A DNA stretch of 49,563 nucleotides from Bacteroidia bacterium (GCA_030430205.1 JAUIGE010000044.1:1-49563), one strand, 5' to 3'. Shown: positions 1 through 9,663, counted from the stretch's first letter. Translations and numbers: made by a program. The notes: generated from the letters alone by a model not told the origin.

Positions 1-103
1 GAGATTTCTCCTCGAAGACTCCCTTCGACAAGCTCAGGGCAGGCTCCTTCGACAAGCTCAGGGCAGGCTCCTTCGACAAGCTCAGGGCAGGCTGTCGAAA
101 TGA
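1..103. repeat. Dispersed MITE-like repeat, left part cut by window edge
   Basis: Begins at base 1 with GAGATTTCTC, carries three direct 24-bp units starting at 22, 46 and 70 (core CCTTCGACAAGCTCAGG), and ends with TCGAAATGA at 95-103. The same arrangement with the same internal spacing recurs in the same orientation at 49423-49525, where the left half is also present and forms a complete inverted-repeat element. The copy here is therefore truncated by the window start. There are no spacers between units, so it is not CRISPR. Confidence 0.85.
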
Positions 104-451
104 CACCTCCTGGCAAAAAATGAAACTGATAGTTTATTTCGTCACCATTCCTAAGGCCCGTTTATAGTGGGTGAAAGAGGGTTTTTGCACAGTCTGAGGG
201 CCGCCTTTATGCCATAGCCCATACCCCCAATATCCCGCCAAAAGACGCCATGCACTTCCGCAAGTATTTCTGGTCAAGATAAAAACAGGCTCTGGCATAA
301 GGCTAAAGTAGAAGCCCTAATATCCGAAAAAATGAGCAACTGGAAAAGTGTTTTCTGCTATCACCCTGGGAACCAAATTTTTCTGGACATGAGAAAAGGG
401 GTATTTTTGTTGGGTTCGCAAAACAGATCAAAATCACAAAACACATCTCCT
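104..451. other. Non-coding stretch with a possible gene remnant
   Basis: No convincing gene. A 35-codon open stretch at 175-282 (plus strand, preceded by TGA, ending in TAA) reads like the C-terminal end of a protein, with residues such as RLYAIAHTPNIPP and MHFRKYFW, but I cannot assign it to a family and it could be chance. The reading frame of the next gene is open upstream to 332, but that part does not resemble its family. Confidence 0.25.
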
Positions 452-1030
452 ATGTGGCAAGCAGATATCCAAATCCTGAGTCCCCAAATCCAACGATTTC
501 GACTGACTTACAAAAGCCGACAACTCTCCAATCGACAGTTTATAGATCAGGTAAAAGGAACAACTGACTTCGTTCTTTTCTTTAATCAACTTCTCCGGGA
601 AGTTCCCTTCAAAGCATTCTTTTGGGAAGTCAAAGCCATCACCGCAGCCCAATTGGATGAGCCTTTCGAATTTGTCATGGTGGAGAGTTCCATGCTATCC
701 GGCATCAGTGCAAATGCTTCTGCCTTTCAGAGGCATTTCTTCACAGAGGAGCCCGTCGTCAGTTTCCCCAACCTGGGGGGTGACGCCCACCTGATTGTGC
801 CCACGCCCATGGCAGACGACCTCTGTTATGCCCACTTGGCAAGTTTTGTTAGAAATGCACAAAAGGAACAGATCATTGCCTTTTGGCAATGTGTGGGGAT
901 GGAATGGGAGAAGCAGCTGGGCGATCAACCCAAATGGCTCAGCACTGCAGGCCTGGGCGTGGCGTGGTTGCATGTGCGGATTGATTCCAGACCCAAATAT
1001 TATCGATACAGCCCCTATAAATCTCTATAA
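452..1030 (+). CDS. Conserved hypothetical protein, DUF6940-type
   Basis: 192-residue cytoplasmic protein of unknown function. It has the features I associate with DUF6940: an N-terminal MWQADIQ start, the FFWE motif, then FEFVMVESSML, VVSFPNLGGDAHLIVPTP, and a C-terminal LSTAGLGVAWLHVRID followed by PKYYRY. The ATG at 452 is chosen because homologues start close to MW; the frame is open back to an ATG at 332, but those 40 residues look non-homologous. No signal peptide or membrane segment. It is followed after 15 bases by a truncated DUF1572 gene on the same strand. Family recognition is from memory and fairly firm; no biochemical role can be given. Confidence 0.75.
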   Translation: MWQADIQILSPQIQRFRLTYKSRQLSNRQFIDQVKGTTDFVLFFNQLLREVPFKAFFWEVKAITAAQLDEPFEFVMVESSMLSGISANASAFQRHFFTEEPVVSFPNLGGDAHLIVPTPMADDLCYAHLASFVRNAQKEQIIAFWQCVGMEWEKQLGDQPKWLSTAGLGVAWLHVRIDSRPKYYRYSPYKSL

Positions 1031-1045
1031 ACAATCCTCTGCCAC

Positions 1046-1318
1046 ATGAGCCCATCGACTTTTAGACGCCTTTTTGTCAAAATGTATGACTTGCTCCCGG
1101 GCGGTGTTTTACCAAAAAATATACCCCATGAATCAAAACTTCCTGACGAAGAGCTGGCGCATTATGCCTATCACATAGGCCAGATCGTCTATCTGGGGAA
1201 AATCGCCAAAGGCGAGCAGTGGGAAAGCCTTTCGATTCCGAAAGGAGGCTCAAAGCAATTCAACGAAAAGAAATTTTCGCAGGAGAAGAGCCGTAAACAT
1301 TTTACGGATGAGGCGTAG
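1046..1318 (+). pseudogene. Truncated DUF1572 (DinB-like) protein, C-terminal part only
   Basis: From about 1148 the translation matches the C-terminal end of the DUF1572 family: LAHYAYHIGQIVYLGKIAKG, then W-SLSIPKG and an FN-KKFS tail. Full-length members are roughly 150-180 residues and contain an N-terminal metal-binding helix; here the N-terminal about 100 residues are missing and replaced by unrelated sequence after the ATG at 1046. The 90-residue frame is intact, so a short protein could be made, but the DinB-like four-helix bundle cannot form. It converges with and overlaps the YoaK-family gene by 17 bases. Probably decayed. Confidence 0.6.
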
Positions 1319-2093
1319 AGAATAGGGTGAATGGTCTTTCATTTACTGATGGTTTGCCTCTTTTCCTTTGCCTATATTTCCTTTTCGTCCTGATCAACCT
1401 ATACCTCAAATCATCATAAAATAGGCTGATAAGCAAAATAAAAGCGCCAAAAATCAAGGTATTTAATTTCCAATCGAGTTGGGAATACAGAAATCCTCCG
1501 CTTAATCCACCGGCAAAAAAGAATGAAATGATGTAAATCCTCAGTTTAATATTGGCTTTCAGTTTGGCTTTGTTGGGATGTGAATGGGGAAAAAACAACT
1601 GTGAAATGTCGATTCCCAGATCGGTAAACAGACCTGTCAGGTGCGTTGTTCTTACCACAGCATTTGAGATTTTGGTTACAAATGAGTTTTGCAGCCCCAT
1701 GGCAAAGAGGAGTAAACAGACAAGTAAGTCAGGAGATTGCAGTTCGACGACATCACTTACAAGTCCGATGGATATGAAAATCAGGCACTCGATGAGGGTT
1801 GGCAGAAAGTAGACATTTAGCTTTTTATTTTCCCGGAATTTTTCAATCAGAAAACCGGAGAAAAAAGAACCCAGGAGAAACGAAAAAATATAGAGGAAAT
1901 AGATGGTGCCTTTCCAAAACTCAAAATTAGCAAGGTCATTGATAAAAAGGGCAAAATGACCGGTCACATTGGTCGTCAATTGCCTGAAAGCCAAAAATCC
2001 TGTGACATTGACAATTCCCGCGACGAAGGAAAGTACGATCGCAATTTGCAGGTTATGTTTTAACGTTCTGCTTTTGCCTTGATGTCTAAACAT
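1302..2093 (-). CDS. YoaK/DUF1275 family membrane protein
   Basis: 263-residue integral inner-membrane protein with about six hydrophobic segments. The DUF1275 hallmark is visible in the middle: MGLQNSFVTKISNAVVRT followed by THLTGLFTDLGIDI, and GIVNVTGFLAF near the N-terminus. Function in this family is not established; transport has been suggested. The tail after the last helix is unusually basic and extended (KRKYRQRKRGKPSVNERPF), possibly because the reading frame runs on into the convergent DUF1572 fragment. No operon partner on this strand. Confidence 0.85.
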   Translation of the reverse strand: MFRHQGKSRTLKHNLQIAIVLSFVAGIVNVTGFLAFRQLTTNVTGHFALFINDLANFEFWKGTIYFLYIFSFLLGSFFSGFLIEKFRENKKLNVYFLPTLIECLIFISIGLVSDVVELQSPDLLVCLLLFAMGLQNSFVTKISNAVVRTTHLTGLFTDLGIDISQLFFPHSHPNKAKLKANIKLRIYIISFFFAGGLSGGFLYSQLDWKLNTLIFGAFILLISLFYDDLRYRLIRTKRKYRQRKRGKPSVNERPFTLFSTPHP

Positions 2094-2158
2094 GCTGTTT
2101 CCATTGGTTTATTTCATACACTTAGGCCCATTTCCTGGATCACTCCTTCACCCGAAAC

Positions 2159-2386
2159 TCAAACATCAACGAATACATCTTCAGTGGCTTTGTCGCCCCA
2201 TTTGGCGATGTCGGGGCAGTAGTCTATTGCGGGGTAGCCGCTCAGCCAGCCTTCGGCGAAGGCGACGAGCTGCGCGCCCTGCGCTGCTGCCTGATCGATG
2301 AGATCGAGGGCTTTTTGCAGGCTTGCCTGGAGGTGGTTGTGGATGGGCGCTGCCTGGATGAGGGATACTTTTATGGAATTTGACAC
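2159..2386 (-). pseudogene. Nitrilase/carbon-nitrogen hydrolase, N-terminal fragment
   Basis: Only about 72 residues of a family normally near 300 residues long. The start matches nitrilases: IKVSLIQAAP, a helix with a Q/A-rich stretch, then LVAFAEGWLSGYP carrying the first catalytic residue (Glu of FAE). The catalytic Lys and Cys are absent because the frame ends shortly after DYCPDIAKWGDKA. In a neighbouring frame the last bases read MFEFRVKE then stop, which may be the tail of another lost gene joined here. The likely start is GTG at 2386; a copy of the GACGCAGATT dispersed element lies immediately upstream. Confidence 0.65.
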
Positions 2387-2393
2387 GGTGAAG

Positions 2394-2517
2394 AATTTTG
2401 ACGCTGATTGACGCTGATAATTATGGTTTTTTATGTTTAAGAGCCAGGGACAATACAAGTTAATTGATAACTGTGTAAATCATAAAAATCATAACGAATC
2501 TGCGTCCACTCTTCCTC
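2394..2517. repeat. Inverted pair of GACGCAGATT-type dispersed elements
   Basis: At about 2397-2444 the plus strand carries two GACGCTGATT-like units and an ATTATGGTTTTTTATG tail. At about 2475-2515 the minus strand carries GAAGAGTGGACGCAGATT followed by a TTATGATTTTTATGATT tail. The second copy begins directly after the uvrA stop codon. Related copies are at 11800-11850 (plus), 20560-20588 (minus) and 46706-46745 (plus). Confidence 0.6.
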
Positions 2518-5313
2518 CTAAACCACAAGCCCTTCCAATTCTTTCTTCAAAAATCTCCCCGTATGAGAAGCCTCTACCAGCGCTACCTCCTCAGGCGTAC
2601 CTGAAGCGATGATATTCCCGCCTCCGGCTCCGCCCTCCGGGCCCAGGTCAATCACATGATCGGCGACCTTGATCACATCGAGGTTGTGCTCGATGACGAG
2701 CACGCTATTGCCGCGATCAACGAGTTTTTGCAGGACTTTTAGCAGCAGTTCTATATCCTGAAAGTGCAGGCCTGTGGTAGGCTCATCGAGGATATAAAAG
2801 GTGTTGCCTGTGTCTTTTTTGCTGAGTTCGGTTGCGATCTTTACGCGCTGGGCTTCGCCTCCCGATAGGGTAGTGGCGGGCTGGCCAAGGGTGATGTAGC
2901 CGAGGCCTACATCGTTGAGGGTTTTGAGCTTGCGCTTGATGCGCGGCTGATTTTCGAAGAATTCGAGGGCGTCAGAGATGGTCATCTCCAGCACATCGCT
3001 GATGGACTTGCCTTTGAAGCGGACTTCAAGGGTCTCGCGGTTGTAGCGGCGACCCTGGCAGGTCTCGCAACTGACGTAGACGTCAGGGAGGAAATTCATC
3101 TCGATGGTGCGCACGCCTGCCCCCTGGCAGGTCTCACAGCGACCGCCTTTCACATTGAAAGAGAAACGGCCGATTTTATAGCCTCTGATTTTCGCTTCTG
3201 TCAGTTGGGCAAACAACTGGCGGATAAAAGTGAAAAGACCGGTATAGGTTGCCGGGTTGGAGCGCGGTGTGCGCCCGATGGCAGATTGGTCGATCCGCAC
3301 GATTTTGTTCACCTTTTCCAGGCCTTCGAAAACCTCATAATCCATGGGCTTTTTCTTGGAACGGTAGATCGCCTGGCTGAGGATGGGGAAAAGGGTTTCG
3401 TTGATCAGAGTAGATTTGCCGGAGCCGGAAACGCCTGTAACACAGATAAATACCCCTAGCGGTATTTGCACATCGACCGATTTGAGGTTGTTGCCGCTGG
3501 CACCTTTGAGCTCGATAAACTGCTCTTCCCGGGCTTTTCTCCTTTTTGCCGGTATAGCTATGGTCTTGCGTCCGGAGAGGTAATCTGCTGTAGAGCAGGG
3601 CGTTGCCAGCACTTCTGCCGGTGTGCCTTCCGCTACGATCTCGCCTCCATGGATGCCAGCACCCGGACCAAAATCAATGATATGGTCGGAGGCAAGCATG
3701 GTATCTTTGTCGTGCTCGACGACCAGGACGGAATTGCCGAGATCGCGGAGCTGAATGAGCGACTCAATCAGCCTTTCGTTGTCGCGCTGGTGCAAGCCGA
3801 TGCTCGGCTCATCGAGGATATAGAGGACATTCACAAGCTGTGAGCCGATCTGCGTTGCCAGGCGAATGCGTTGCGCTTCTCCGCCAGACAAGGTCTTGGC
3901 GGGACGATCCAGGGCCAGGTAGTTGAGACCTACCTGCTGGAGGAAACCGATGCGCTTGCGCAATTCCTTGAGTACCTCCTCGCCAATCAGCAATTGGCGT
4001 TCACTGAGTTTTTCGTCCAGATTATTGATCCAGTCGGTAAGGCTACCGATGTCCATCTGGGCGATCTCAGAGATGTTTTTATCCCCTATTCTAAAATACA
4101 GACTTTCCTTTTTCAGGCGTGTGCCCTGACAGGTCGGACAGGTATTGATACGCATAAATTCTTCCGCCCAGCTTTTGATTTTTTCGGAGGAAGAACTGTG
4201 GTAGGAATCAAAAACAAAAGCCTTGATGCCCATAAACTTCATGCGTGGCGCTTTGCCTTCGCTCTGGCCATCGAGGATAAAACGGAGGGCATCCCCGGGA
4301 ATTTTCTCGATGGGATCGGTCAATTTAAAGCCGTAGTGTTCGGCTATTTTTCGCAATTGGCGAAACATCCAGATGTCCCTGAATTCGCCCAATGGGCCGA
4401 TTCCACCCCGATGAATAGAAATCGAATGATCTTTGATCACCGTATCTTCATCCACTTCAAATACCTGGCCGAGGCCGTTGCAGGCTGGGCATGCGCCATA
4501 AGGCGAGTTGAAGGAAAAGGTATTGGGAGAGGGAACATCGTAGCTGATGCCGGATTCCGGGTCCATCAGGTTGCGGCTGTACCAGAAGGTTTCGGCTGTG
4601 TCATGATCCGCCAGAAGAACGGTACCGCTACCCATTTGCATGGCGCGTTCTACGCTTTCAAAAAGGCGTTTGTCCTCTTGCCCCACTTTGATCCGGTCTA
4701 CGACCAGTTCTATATCGTGAATCTGGTAACGATTCAGTTTCATGCCTTTGACGAGCTCCTGTACTTCGCCATCTACCCGGACTTTGCTATAGCCTTGCTT
4801 GGCAAGGTTTTCAAATAACTCGCGATAATGTCCTTTCCTGGATTTGATCAGGGGAGCGAGGATCAGCATTTTTTTGCCCCCAAACTGCTCGCCGATGGCG
4901 TCTACCACCTGCTCGTCTGTCATGCGCACCATGCGCTTGCCGGTTTCGTAGCTGAAGGCGTCAGCCGCCCGGGCAAAAAGCAGGCGGAAGAGATCGTAGA
5001 TCTCCGTGACAGTCCCCACTGTGGAGCGGGGATTGCGGGAAGTCGTTTTTTGCTCAATGGCAATAACGGGACTAAGCCCATCAATTTTATCGACATCTGG
5101 GCTCCGGAGATCGCCCAGAAACTGGCGGGCATAAGCCGAAAAGCTTTCCAGGTAGCGGCGTTGGCCTTCCGTATAGAGGGTGTCAAAAGCCAGAGAGCTT
5201 TTGCCTGAACCACTCACGCCTGTAATTACGACCAGTTTGTTGCGAGGTATGCGGAGGTCAATGTTTTTCAAATTGTGCTCCCGCGCACCATAAATCTCGA
5301 TGTATTCTTCCAA
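2518..5313 (-). CDS. uvrA: Excinuclease ABC subunit A
   Basis: UvrA, the ATPase that with UvrB scans DNA for bulky lesions in nucleotide excision repair. Both ABC ATPase modules are intact: Walker [14 protein letters not shown] near the N-terminus and [16 protein letters not shown] in the second half, each with an LSGGEAQR signature and a LDEP Walker B. Zinc-finger cysteines are seen as CPAC...CPTC in the first half and CETCQGAG...CETCQGRR in the second. Length about 931 residues, normal for the family. The frame is open to a GTG at 5355, but that codon lies in a terminator-like hairpin; starting at the TTG at 5313 gives [15 protein letters not shown], the usual N-terminus, with AGAGG about 8 bases upstream. 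Monocistronic. Confidence 0.97.
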   Translation of the reverse strand: MEEYIEIYGAREHNLKNIDLRIPRNKLVVITGVSGSGKSSLAFDTLYTEGQRRYLESFSAYARQFLGDLRSPDVDKIDGLSPVIAIEQKTTSRNPRSTVGTVTEIYDLFRLLFARAADAFSYETGKRMVRMTDEQVVDAIGEQFGGKKMLILAPLIKSRKGHYRELFENLAKQGYSKVRVDGEVQELVKGMKLNRYQIHDIELVVDRIKVGQEDKRLFESVERAMQMGSGTVLLADHDTAETFWYSRNLMDPESGISYDVPSPNTFSFNSPYGACPACNGLGQVFEVDEDTVIKDHSISIHRGGIGPLGEFRDIWMFRQLRKIAEHYGFKLTDPIEKIPGDALRFILDGQSEGKAPRMKFMGIKAFVFDSYHSSSSEKIKSWAEEFMRINTCPTCQGTRLKKESLYFRIGDKNISEIAQMDIGSLTDWINNLDEKLSERQLLIGEEVLKELRKRIGFLQQVGLNYLALDRPAKTLSGGEAQRIRLATQIGSQLVNVLYILDEPSIGLHQRDNERLIESLIQLRDLGNSVLVVEHDKDTMLASDHIIDFGPGAGIHGGEIVAEGTPAEVLATPCSTADYLSGRKTIAIPAKRRKAREEQFIELKGASGNNLKSVDVQIPLGVFICVTGVSGSGKSTLINETLFPILSQAIYRSKKKPMDYEVFEGLEKVNKIVRIDQSAIGRTPRSNPATYTGLFTFIRQLFAQLTEAKIRGYKIGRFSFNVKGGRCETCQGAGVRTIEMNFLPDVYVSCETCQGRRYNRETLEVRFKGKSISDVLEMTISDALEFFENQPRIKRKLKTLNDVGLGYITLGQPATTLSGGEAQRVKIATELSKKDTGNTFYILDEPTTGLHFQDIELLLKVLQKLVDRGNSVLVIEHNLDVIKVADHVIDLGPEGGAGGGNIIASGTPEEVALVEASHTGRFLKKELEGLVV

Positions 5314-5344
5314 GGGATTGCCTCTTTTTTTGTGGGAACAAACA

Positions 5345-5376
5345 GTAAAAAGCACCTTTTGTTTGAAGGTGTTTGT
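5345..5376 (-). terminator. Terminator-like hairpin in the uvrA leader
   Basis: On the minus strand CACCTT and AAGGTG (5371-5366 and 5358-5353) form a stem with a 7-base loop, followed by CTTTTTAC. It lies about 30 bases upstream of the preferred uvrA start, so it could attenuate uvrA transcription or end a short leader RNA. A second small hairpin (GGAGG/CCTCC, about 5396-5411) lies just upstream. Confidence 0.4.
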
Positions 5377-5529
5377 TCCGATTTTCCTTTGTCAGGGAGG
5401 CAAAGGCCTCCTAAAGCGCGAAATTACAAAACTTTCCCACGAATTCAGCGAAAAGCCCAACGATTTTATCCTGTATGCAGCTATCAGAAAAGCTTATTCG
5501 TCTATGGATAAAACTAATTAATTGAAGCC

Positions 5530-5874
5530 ATGAAAAACCTGTTTTTAATCCTAAGTACCCTCGCCCTTATTTGTCTCAGTGCCTGTAACAAAGAAGAGCT
5601 AAAAGCCCTTCCACAATGCGTACAGGACGAAATCAATAGTTCCAACAGAGTCTGTCCCGATGACAAAATGAGTGTTCATTCCTACACTTTTCAGGGAGAA
5701 AAGGTCTACATCCTTACCAAGGATCAGTGTATCGCTGATGGCGGAGTTTCTGTGGTTACCCAAAATTGCGATACGCTATGTTTCCTGGGTGGCATTGCCG
5801 GCCTGACCAGCTGCCAGGGAGAAGAATTTTACCAGGTGGCTACGGATGAGGAGTTGGAGTGGGAGGAGAAGTAA
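5530..5874 (+). CDS. Small lipoprotein, DUF6970-like
   Basis: 114-residue predicted lipoprotein: N-terminal signal peptide MKNLFLILSTLALICLSAC with the lipobox ending at Cys19, so it should be lipidated and sit in an outer or inner membrane leaflet. The mature part is a small cysteine-rich domain: CVQDEI, then SYTFQGEKVYILT, a cluster of cysteines (DQC, QNCDTLC), a GGIAGL turn and a final CQGEEFY. This order resembles DUF6970 (Cys-x-x-x-Ile, tyrosine-rich strands, C-x-x-GGI), recalled with moderate certainty. Function unknown. It converges on the FG-GAP gene; the 31-base gap between the two stop codons is an octamer repeat. Confidence 0.75.
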   Translation: MKNLFLILSTLALICLSACNKEELKALPQCVQDEINSSNRVCPDDKMSVHSYTFQGEKVYILTKDQCIADGGVSVVTQNCDTLCFLGGIAGLTSCQGEEFYQVATDEELEWEEK

Positions 5875-5905
5875 TTTGCAGATTTGCAGATGAGAGGATG
5901 GAAGA
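5875..5905. repeat. Octamer repeat filling the gap between convergent stops
   Basis: Immediately after the TAA of the lipoprotein gene come two TTGCAGAT units and two degenerate 8-mers (GAGAGGAT, GGAAGACT). The minus-strand TAG of the next gene follows at once. Related period-8 units occur at 46754-46788. Confidence 0.55.
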
Positions 5906-7198
5906 CTATTTATTTTTGCCGGAGTAGGCTTCTCCAGCCTCATAGGTAGAAAAAATGAGCCATAGTGCCCCTGTTGCGAACTGGTAATGGGGGCTTTCTC
6001 TTTCGCCTACGGCGCCGAAGGCAAAGTCGGGATAGTCATCCCCATCTATATCTCCCAAAGCAGCAAAGCTGCTTCCGAGGCAATGGCCACCTTTGAGCGG
6101 CAGACGAATGCTTTCGCTTGCCACGCTTAGATGATCGATGGCGAAAGGGCGTCTCGCCTGATTCAAATACAAAATGAAGATATCAGCATCCATGCTGTTG
6201 GCTTCCATCTTGTCATGCTGGCACAGCATGAGGTCGCGGCGACCGTCGCGGTTGAGGTCACCCACCAGCTGGATGGAGCAGCTGTTGAGGTCGATGCTAA
6301 AAGGGCGAAACTGCTCCCAACTCAGGGAAATCCTTTCCATTTCTTTGATTTTGCCGCCTTTTTCGAAGAAAAGGAAGCGAATGCTTTTTTCCGCCGGACA
6401 AATAATGCCCGCATCAGGCACGCCATTTTCATCCAGATCACCCAGCGGAAAAATATGTGAAAAAGGCGCTTCATTCAGTTTGAAGAAAAAAGGAGGAAAA
6501 AAATCCCTGTTTTGGTTGTCGATCGCCCGATAGGATTTGACCTTGCCTTCAGCGGTCAGCATGATCAGCCAGAGGGAGGCCGCGTAACTGAAATTTCGGT
6601 ATTTTTCGTGCTCCGGGGCCACATATTTTCCCTGGCACAGCAGGTCCGGGATATTGTCCCCGTCGATATCGCCGATTCCGCAGATATGGCTGCCAAAGCC
6701 CTCATAGGCAGATACCTGCTTGTCGAAGCCCTCCTCTCCGGGATTGTTTGGTTGTATGCTTTTGACGCTTCCGTTTTTTCGGAGAAAAATGATGTCAAAT
6801 GCGCCGCCGCCATAGCTTTTGCCTTCTCCATGGTTTTTTCTTCCCCCGGCCAGATCCACGACCCCATCTCCATCGACATCGCCGATTACGGTAATATTCG
6901 GGCCGTAACTCAGGCTGAGTTTTTGTTGATCCCGCACCTGCCCTTTTTTGTCTAAAAATAAAATCCAGTCAGGCCCCCATGTGGCGCTGCTGGCCACCAG
7001 CACCTCGGCGATGCCATCGCCATCGAGATCCCCGATATTGAGCACTTTGCCGCCCCAGAAGGCGGATTCGGGCATTTTTTCTTTGAAACCGTTTTCTCCT
7101 GCTGCTATCTTCAGGTAGTCTTTGATAAAGAAGTGGTCCTGGGCGGAGGAGCTGAGCATGAGCGAAAGGAAGAGGAGGAAAAGGAAAAAAGTTTTCAT
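5906..7198 (-). CDS. Secreted FG-GAP/VCBS beta-propeller protein
   Basis: 430 residues with a signal peptide (cleavage after SSSAQ, about residue 20). Six or seven FG-GAP-type repeats carry Ca2+-binding D-x-D-x-D loops: IGDLDGDGIAEVLV, IGDVDGDGVVDLAGG, IGDIDGDNIPDLL, LGDLDENGVPDAGI, VGDLNRDGRRDLML, LGDIDGDDYPDFAFG. This is the fold of integrin alpha-chain propellers; in bacteria such proteins are usually surface or periplasmic binding proteins. There is no T9SS C-terminal sorting domain, so it probably stays periplasmic or is exported another way. Ligand unknown. Stand-alone gene, 54 bases downstream of the second aminotransferase gene on the same strand, so it could be the last gene of that operon. 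Confidence 0.85.
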   Translation of the reverse strand: MKTFFLFLLFLSLMLSSSAQDHFFIKDYLKIAAGENGFKEKMPESAFWGGKVLNIGDLDGDGIAEVLVASSATWGPDWILFLDKKGQVRDQQKLSLSYGPNITVIGDVDGDGVVDLAGGRKNHGEGKSYGGGAFDIIFLRKNGSVKSIQPNNPGEEGFDKQVSAYEGFGSHICGIGDIDGDNIPDLLCQGKYVAPEHEKYRNFSYAASLWLIMLTAEGKVKSYRAIDNQNRDFFPPFFFKLNEAPFSHIFPLGDLDENGVPDAGIICPAEKSIRFLFFEKGGKIKEMERISLSWEQFRPFSIDLNSCSIQLVGDLNRDGRRDLMLCQHDKMEANSMDADIFILYLNQARRPFAIDHLSVASESIRLPLKGGHCLGSSFAALGDIDGDDYPDFAFGAVGERESPHYQFATGALWLIFSTYEAGEAYSGKNK

Positions 7199-7252
7199 GT
7201 CACAAAATTCACCCTCTTTTTCAAAAAAATAAAGCTCAAAATGTAGGAAGGA

Positions 7253-8404
7253 TTACACAGAAAAGGAGTCGATGGTATTCAAAACCTGTTGTATATCAGC
7301 GGCATCATTATAGACATGTGGAGCAAGGCGGATAGAAGATCCGCGCAGGGACAGGAAAATGTTATTTTCCTTAAATCTTTCCAAAAGCTGCTGTGAATCC
7401 ACGCCTTGCGGCAGGCGCAAGCCCACCAGATGTTTTGCCTGCCAGGCATCGTCCTCCATCTCGACTCCCTTATTTTGCAAATAAGTCAGCAAAGGAGTCA
7501 GGAGTTCCTGACCATGCTTTTGAATCTCTGATGGTTGCCATTCCCTGATTTGCCGGATGGCTTCGATCATCATCGGCACAGCGATGAAATTGCTGGTTTG
7601 GCCGACCTGATAGCGGCCCGCACCAGGGCGATAGACAGGATCATAATCTGTCAATTTGCTGAATTCTACCGCATTGCTGCGGTTCATCCAGGACTCTTCC
7701 AGCGGCTTGCCTTCGTTGAAGGCTTCGCTATAATAGGCCAGGCCCATGGAGTAGGGGCCCATCATCCATTTGTAAGTCACCGTGATGAGCGCGTCAATCT
7801 GGCAGGCTTTCACATCTATGGGCATCGCGCCCACAGACTGGCTTCCATCGACGATAAAGGTCGCGCCGACCTCCCTGCAGCGCTGCCCGATTCGGGCCAG
7901 GTCAAATTTCGTCCCATCCATCCAATGGATGGCGGAGATCAGCACCATGGCTGTGTCTTTGTTGATGGCTTCGAGCAGCATTTCACTCCACAATTTGCCT
8001 TTCTGGGCAAGCTGCTGATCCGGCTCGATCACCCGCAATGCTGCGCCATGCTCATCGCACCAGCGTTGCAGGCTGAAGTAGCCACTCGGAAATTCTTTCG
8101 AGATCGTGATGGCATGTTTGCCGGGGCTGTAGGGCACATTGTTGACAGCGGCCATGAGGCCGTAGGAGGCGGCGGGGATGAGAGCGCATTGCTGCGCTTC
8201 AGCGCCGATCAGCGAGCCGAAGCTCGCCCGCAGGACTTCTACTTCTGTGAAGAAGTCCTGTGGGACGATGCGGGAAGGATCCCGCTTGAAAGCCAGGCCC
8301 TGGGCGCCTTTTTCCTCCACCGACCGCAGCAAGGGAGACATATAGGCGCAATTGAGGTAGTGGATGTCGGGTGGGAGTTGGAAGAGGTGTTTTTGATTTT
8401 TCAT
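7253..8404 (-). CDS. Class V aminotransferase-fold PLP enzyme
   Basis: 383-residue PLP enzyme of the class V aminotransferase/cysteine desulfurase/isopenicillin N epimerase fold. Seen: the PLP-binding Asp in VDGSQSVG (about D186), and the Schiff-base lysine in TVTYKWMMGPYSMG (about K212). N-terminal YLNCAYMSPL replaces the typical YLN-A substrate loop. No signal peptide. Its ATG overlaps the stop of the upstream paralogue (TAATG at 8406-8402), so the two are almost certainly translationally coupled. Substrate unknown; the active site is complete and an epimerase, desulfurase or kynureninase-like role is equally possible. The two paralogues are clearly diverged. Confidence 0.88.
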   Translation of the reverse strand: MKNQKHLFQLPPDIHYLNCAYMSPLLRSVEEKGAQGLAFKRDPSRIVPQDFFTEVEVLRASFGSLIGAEAQQCALIPAASYGLMAAVNNVPYSPGKHAITISKEFPSGYFSLQRWCDEHGAALRVIEPDQQLAQKGKLWSEMLLEAINKDTAMVLISAIHWMDGTKFDLARIGQRCREVGATFIVDGSQSVGAMPIDVKACQIDALITVTYKWMMGPYSMGLAYYSEAFNEGKPLEESWMNRSNAVEFSKLTDYDPVYRPGAGRYQVGQTSNFIAVPMMIEAIRQIREWQPSEIQKHGQELLTPLLTYLQNKGVEMEDDAWQAKHLVGLRLPQGVDSQQLLERFKENNIFLSLRGSSIRLAPHVYNDAADIQQVLNTIDSFSV

Positions 8405-9663
8405 TAGCCCAGCGATTTAAGCGCTTCAACAAAGCTATCCAGCTCTTTTACACTCGTAAATATATTGGGTGTAATCCGACATCCCTGTACACCGGCTCCG
8501 TCAATGGCGACGGTCCAGATGCGGTAGTTGTTCAGCAGGGTCTTTGCCATGTCATGCGGTTTCATGCCTTTGACGCCGACATTGGCGATGCCGCAGGAGC
8601 GATGTCGCTCTTTGGGGGTGTTGAGGATGATGTGGTCGAGATCACGGACTTTGTCCGTCCAGTAGTTTTGCAGATAGCGCAGCCGCGCTTCTTTGCGGGC
8701 GGGGCCCAGCTGCTGGTAGTATTCGAGTGCATTGCCGATGGCAAGGTCGGTATGACAGGGATGTGTCCCTGTGTGGTTGAGTTTGAGGATGTCGTCATCC
8801 TCTCTGTTCCACTCCGCGAGGAGGGGCCAGATTTGGGGTATTTTGTCCTTTTTGACATATAACATCCCCGCTCCCAAAGGCACGCTCAGCCATTTGTGAA
8901 GGCTGGTGCCATAATAATCACAATTCAGGTCCTTGATCGAAAATTCGATCTGAGCAAAGGCATGCGCCCCATCGACCATCACCTCCACGCCCCGGGCGTG
9001 GGCCATATCACAAATTTTGCGAACGGGCAGGATATGCCCCGTGATATTGATCATGTGACAGACCATCAACAGCCTGGTTTTGGGCGTGATGGCGTCCTCA
9101 TATACCTTGACGATTTCTTCGTCATTGGCGGGGTGGAGCGGAACGGAAATCCGTTTGTTGACGACGCCATAGCGTCTTTCGACCAGCTTAAACTGGTTGA
9201 GCATCGCGCCATAATCCTGCTCGGCCATCACGGCCTCATCGCCTTTTTCCCACGGGAAACCGCTGATAATCAGGTCCAGTGACTCCGTCGTATTGCGGGT
9301 AATGATGAGTTCCTCTTTACTGACGCCTGCCAACTCAGCCAGCTTTGCCTGCATGGCGTGTTTATTGTCCCACTGCGCGGTGCGCATATAATAGGAAGCC
9401 TGGTAGTTCATCTCGCGGAGATGATGGATGTAATTCTCCAGGGTCTCCTGGGGCATCATGCAGTAATAGCCGTTTTCGAGATTGATGTAGTCAGGTTTGA
9501 GGCGGTAGCCGCTGCGGACACGCATCCAGAAGTCTTCGTCCTGAGCGACTTCTTCGGGCGTCAGGTGATCGACTTCCCGGACCCAATTGCCAAGATTCTT
9601 GAAAAAAGGGGCACTGCCCACTGCGAGCATGCCGACTTGCTTGAGGAAGGTTCTTTTGTCCAT
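8404..9663 (-). CDS. Class V aminotransferase-fold enzyme with Tat-like leader
   Basis: 419 residues. The N-terminus MDKRTFLKQVGMLAVG resembles a twin-arginine (Tat) leader with a KR in place of RR, followed by a short hydrophobic stretch, so folded export is likely. The PLP Asp is in MVDGAHAFAQ (about D231) and the Schiff-base lysine in TSLHKWLSVPLGAG (about K257). The sequence resembles isopenicillin N epimerase-like proteins. It starts 21 bases after the transglutaminase gene and ends overlapping the next aminotransferase gene. An exported PLP enzyme paired with a cytosolic paralogue is unusual; the substrate cannot be told from sequence. Confidence 0.88.
   Translation of the reverse strand: MDKRTFLKQVGMLAVGSAPFFKNLGNWVREVDHLTPEEVAQDEDFWMRVRSGYRLKPDYINLENGYYCMMPQETLENYIHHLREMNYQASYYMRTAQWDNKHAMQAKLAELAGVSKEELIITRNTTESLDLIISGFPWEKGDEAVMAEQDYGAMLNQFKLVERRYGVVNKRISVPLHPANDEEIVKVYEDAITPKTRLLMVCHMINITGHILPVRKICDMAHARGVEVMVDGAHAFAQIEFSIKDLNCDYYGTSLHKWLSVPLGAGMLYVKKDKIPQIWPLLAEWNREDDDILKLNHTGTHPCHTDLAIGNALEYYQQLGPARKEARLRYLQNYWTDKVRDLDHIILNTPKERHRSCGIANVGVKGMKPHDMAKTLLNNYRIWTVAIDGAGVQGCRITPNIFTSVKELDSFVEALKSLG

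Noticed and set aside
22-93. Three 24-bp direct repeats (and 49444-49515) as a CRISPR array
   Set aside because: Units are contiguous with no spacers, identical at both ends of the window, and lie inside an inverted-repeat element.
3871-4818. 315-codon open frame opposite uvrA
   Set aside because: Antisense shadow of a strongly conserved gene; no recognisable domain and its codons mirror uvrA constraint.
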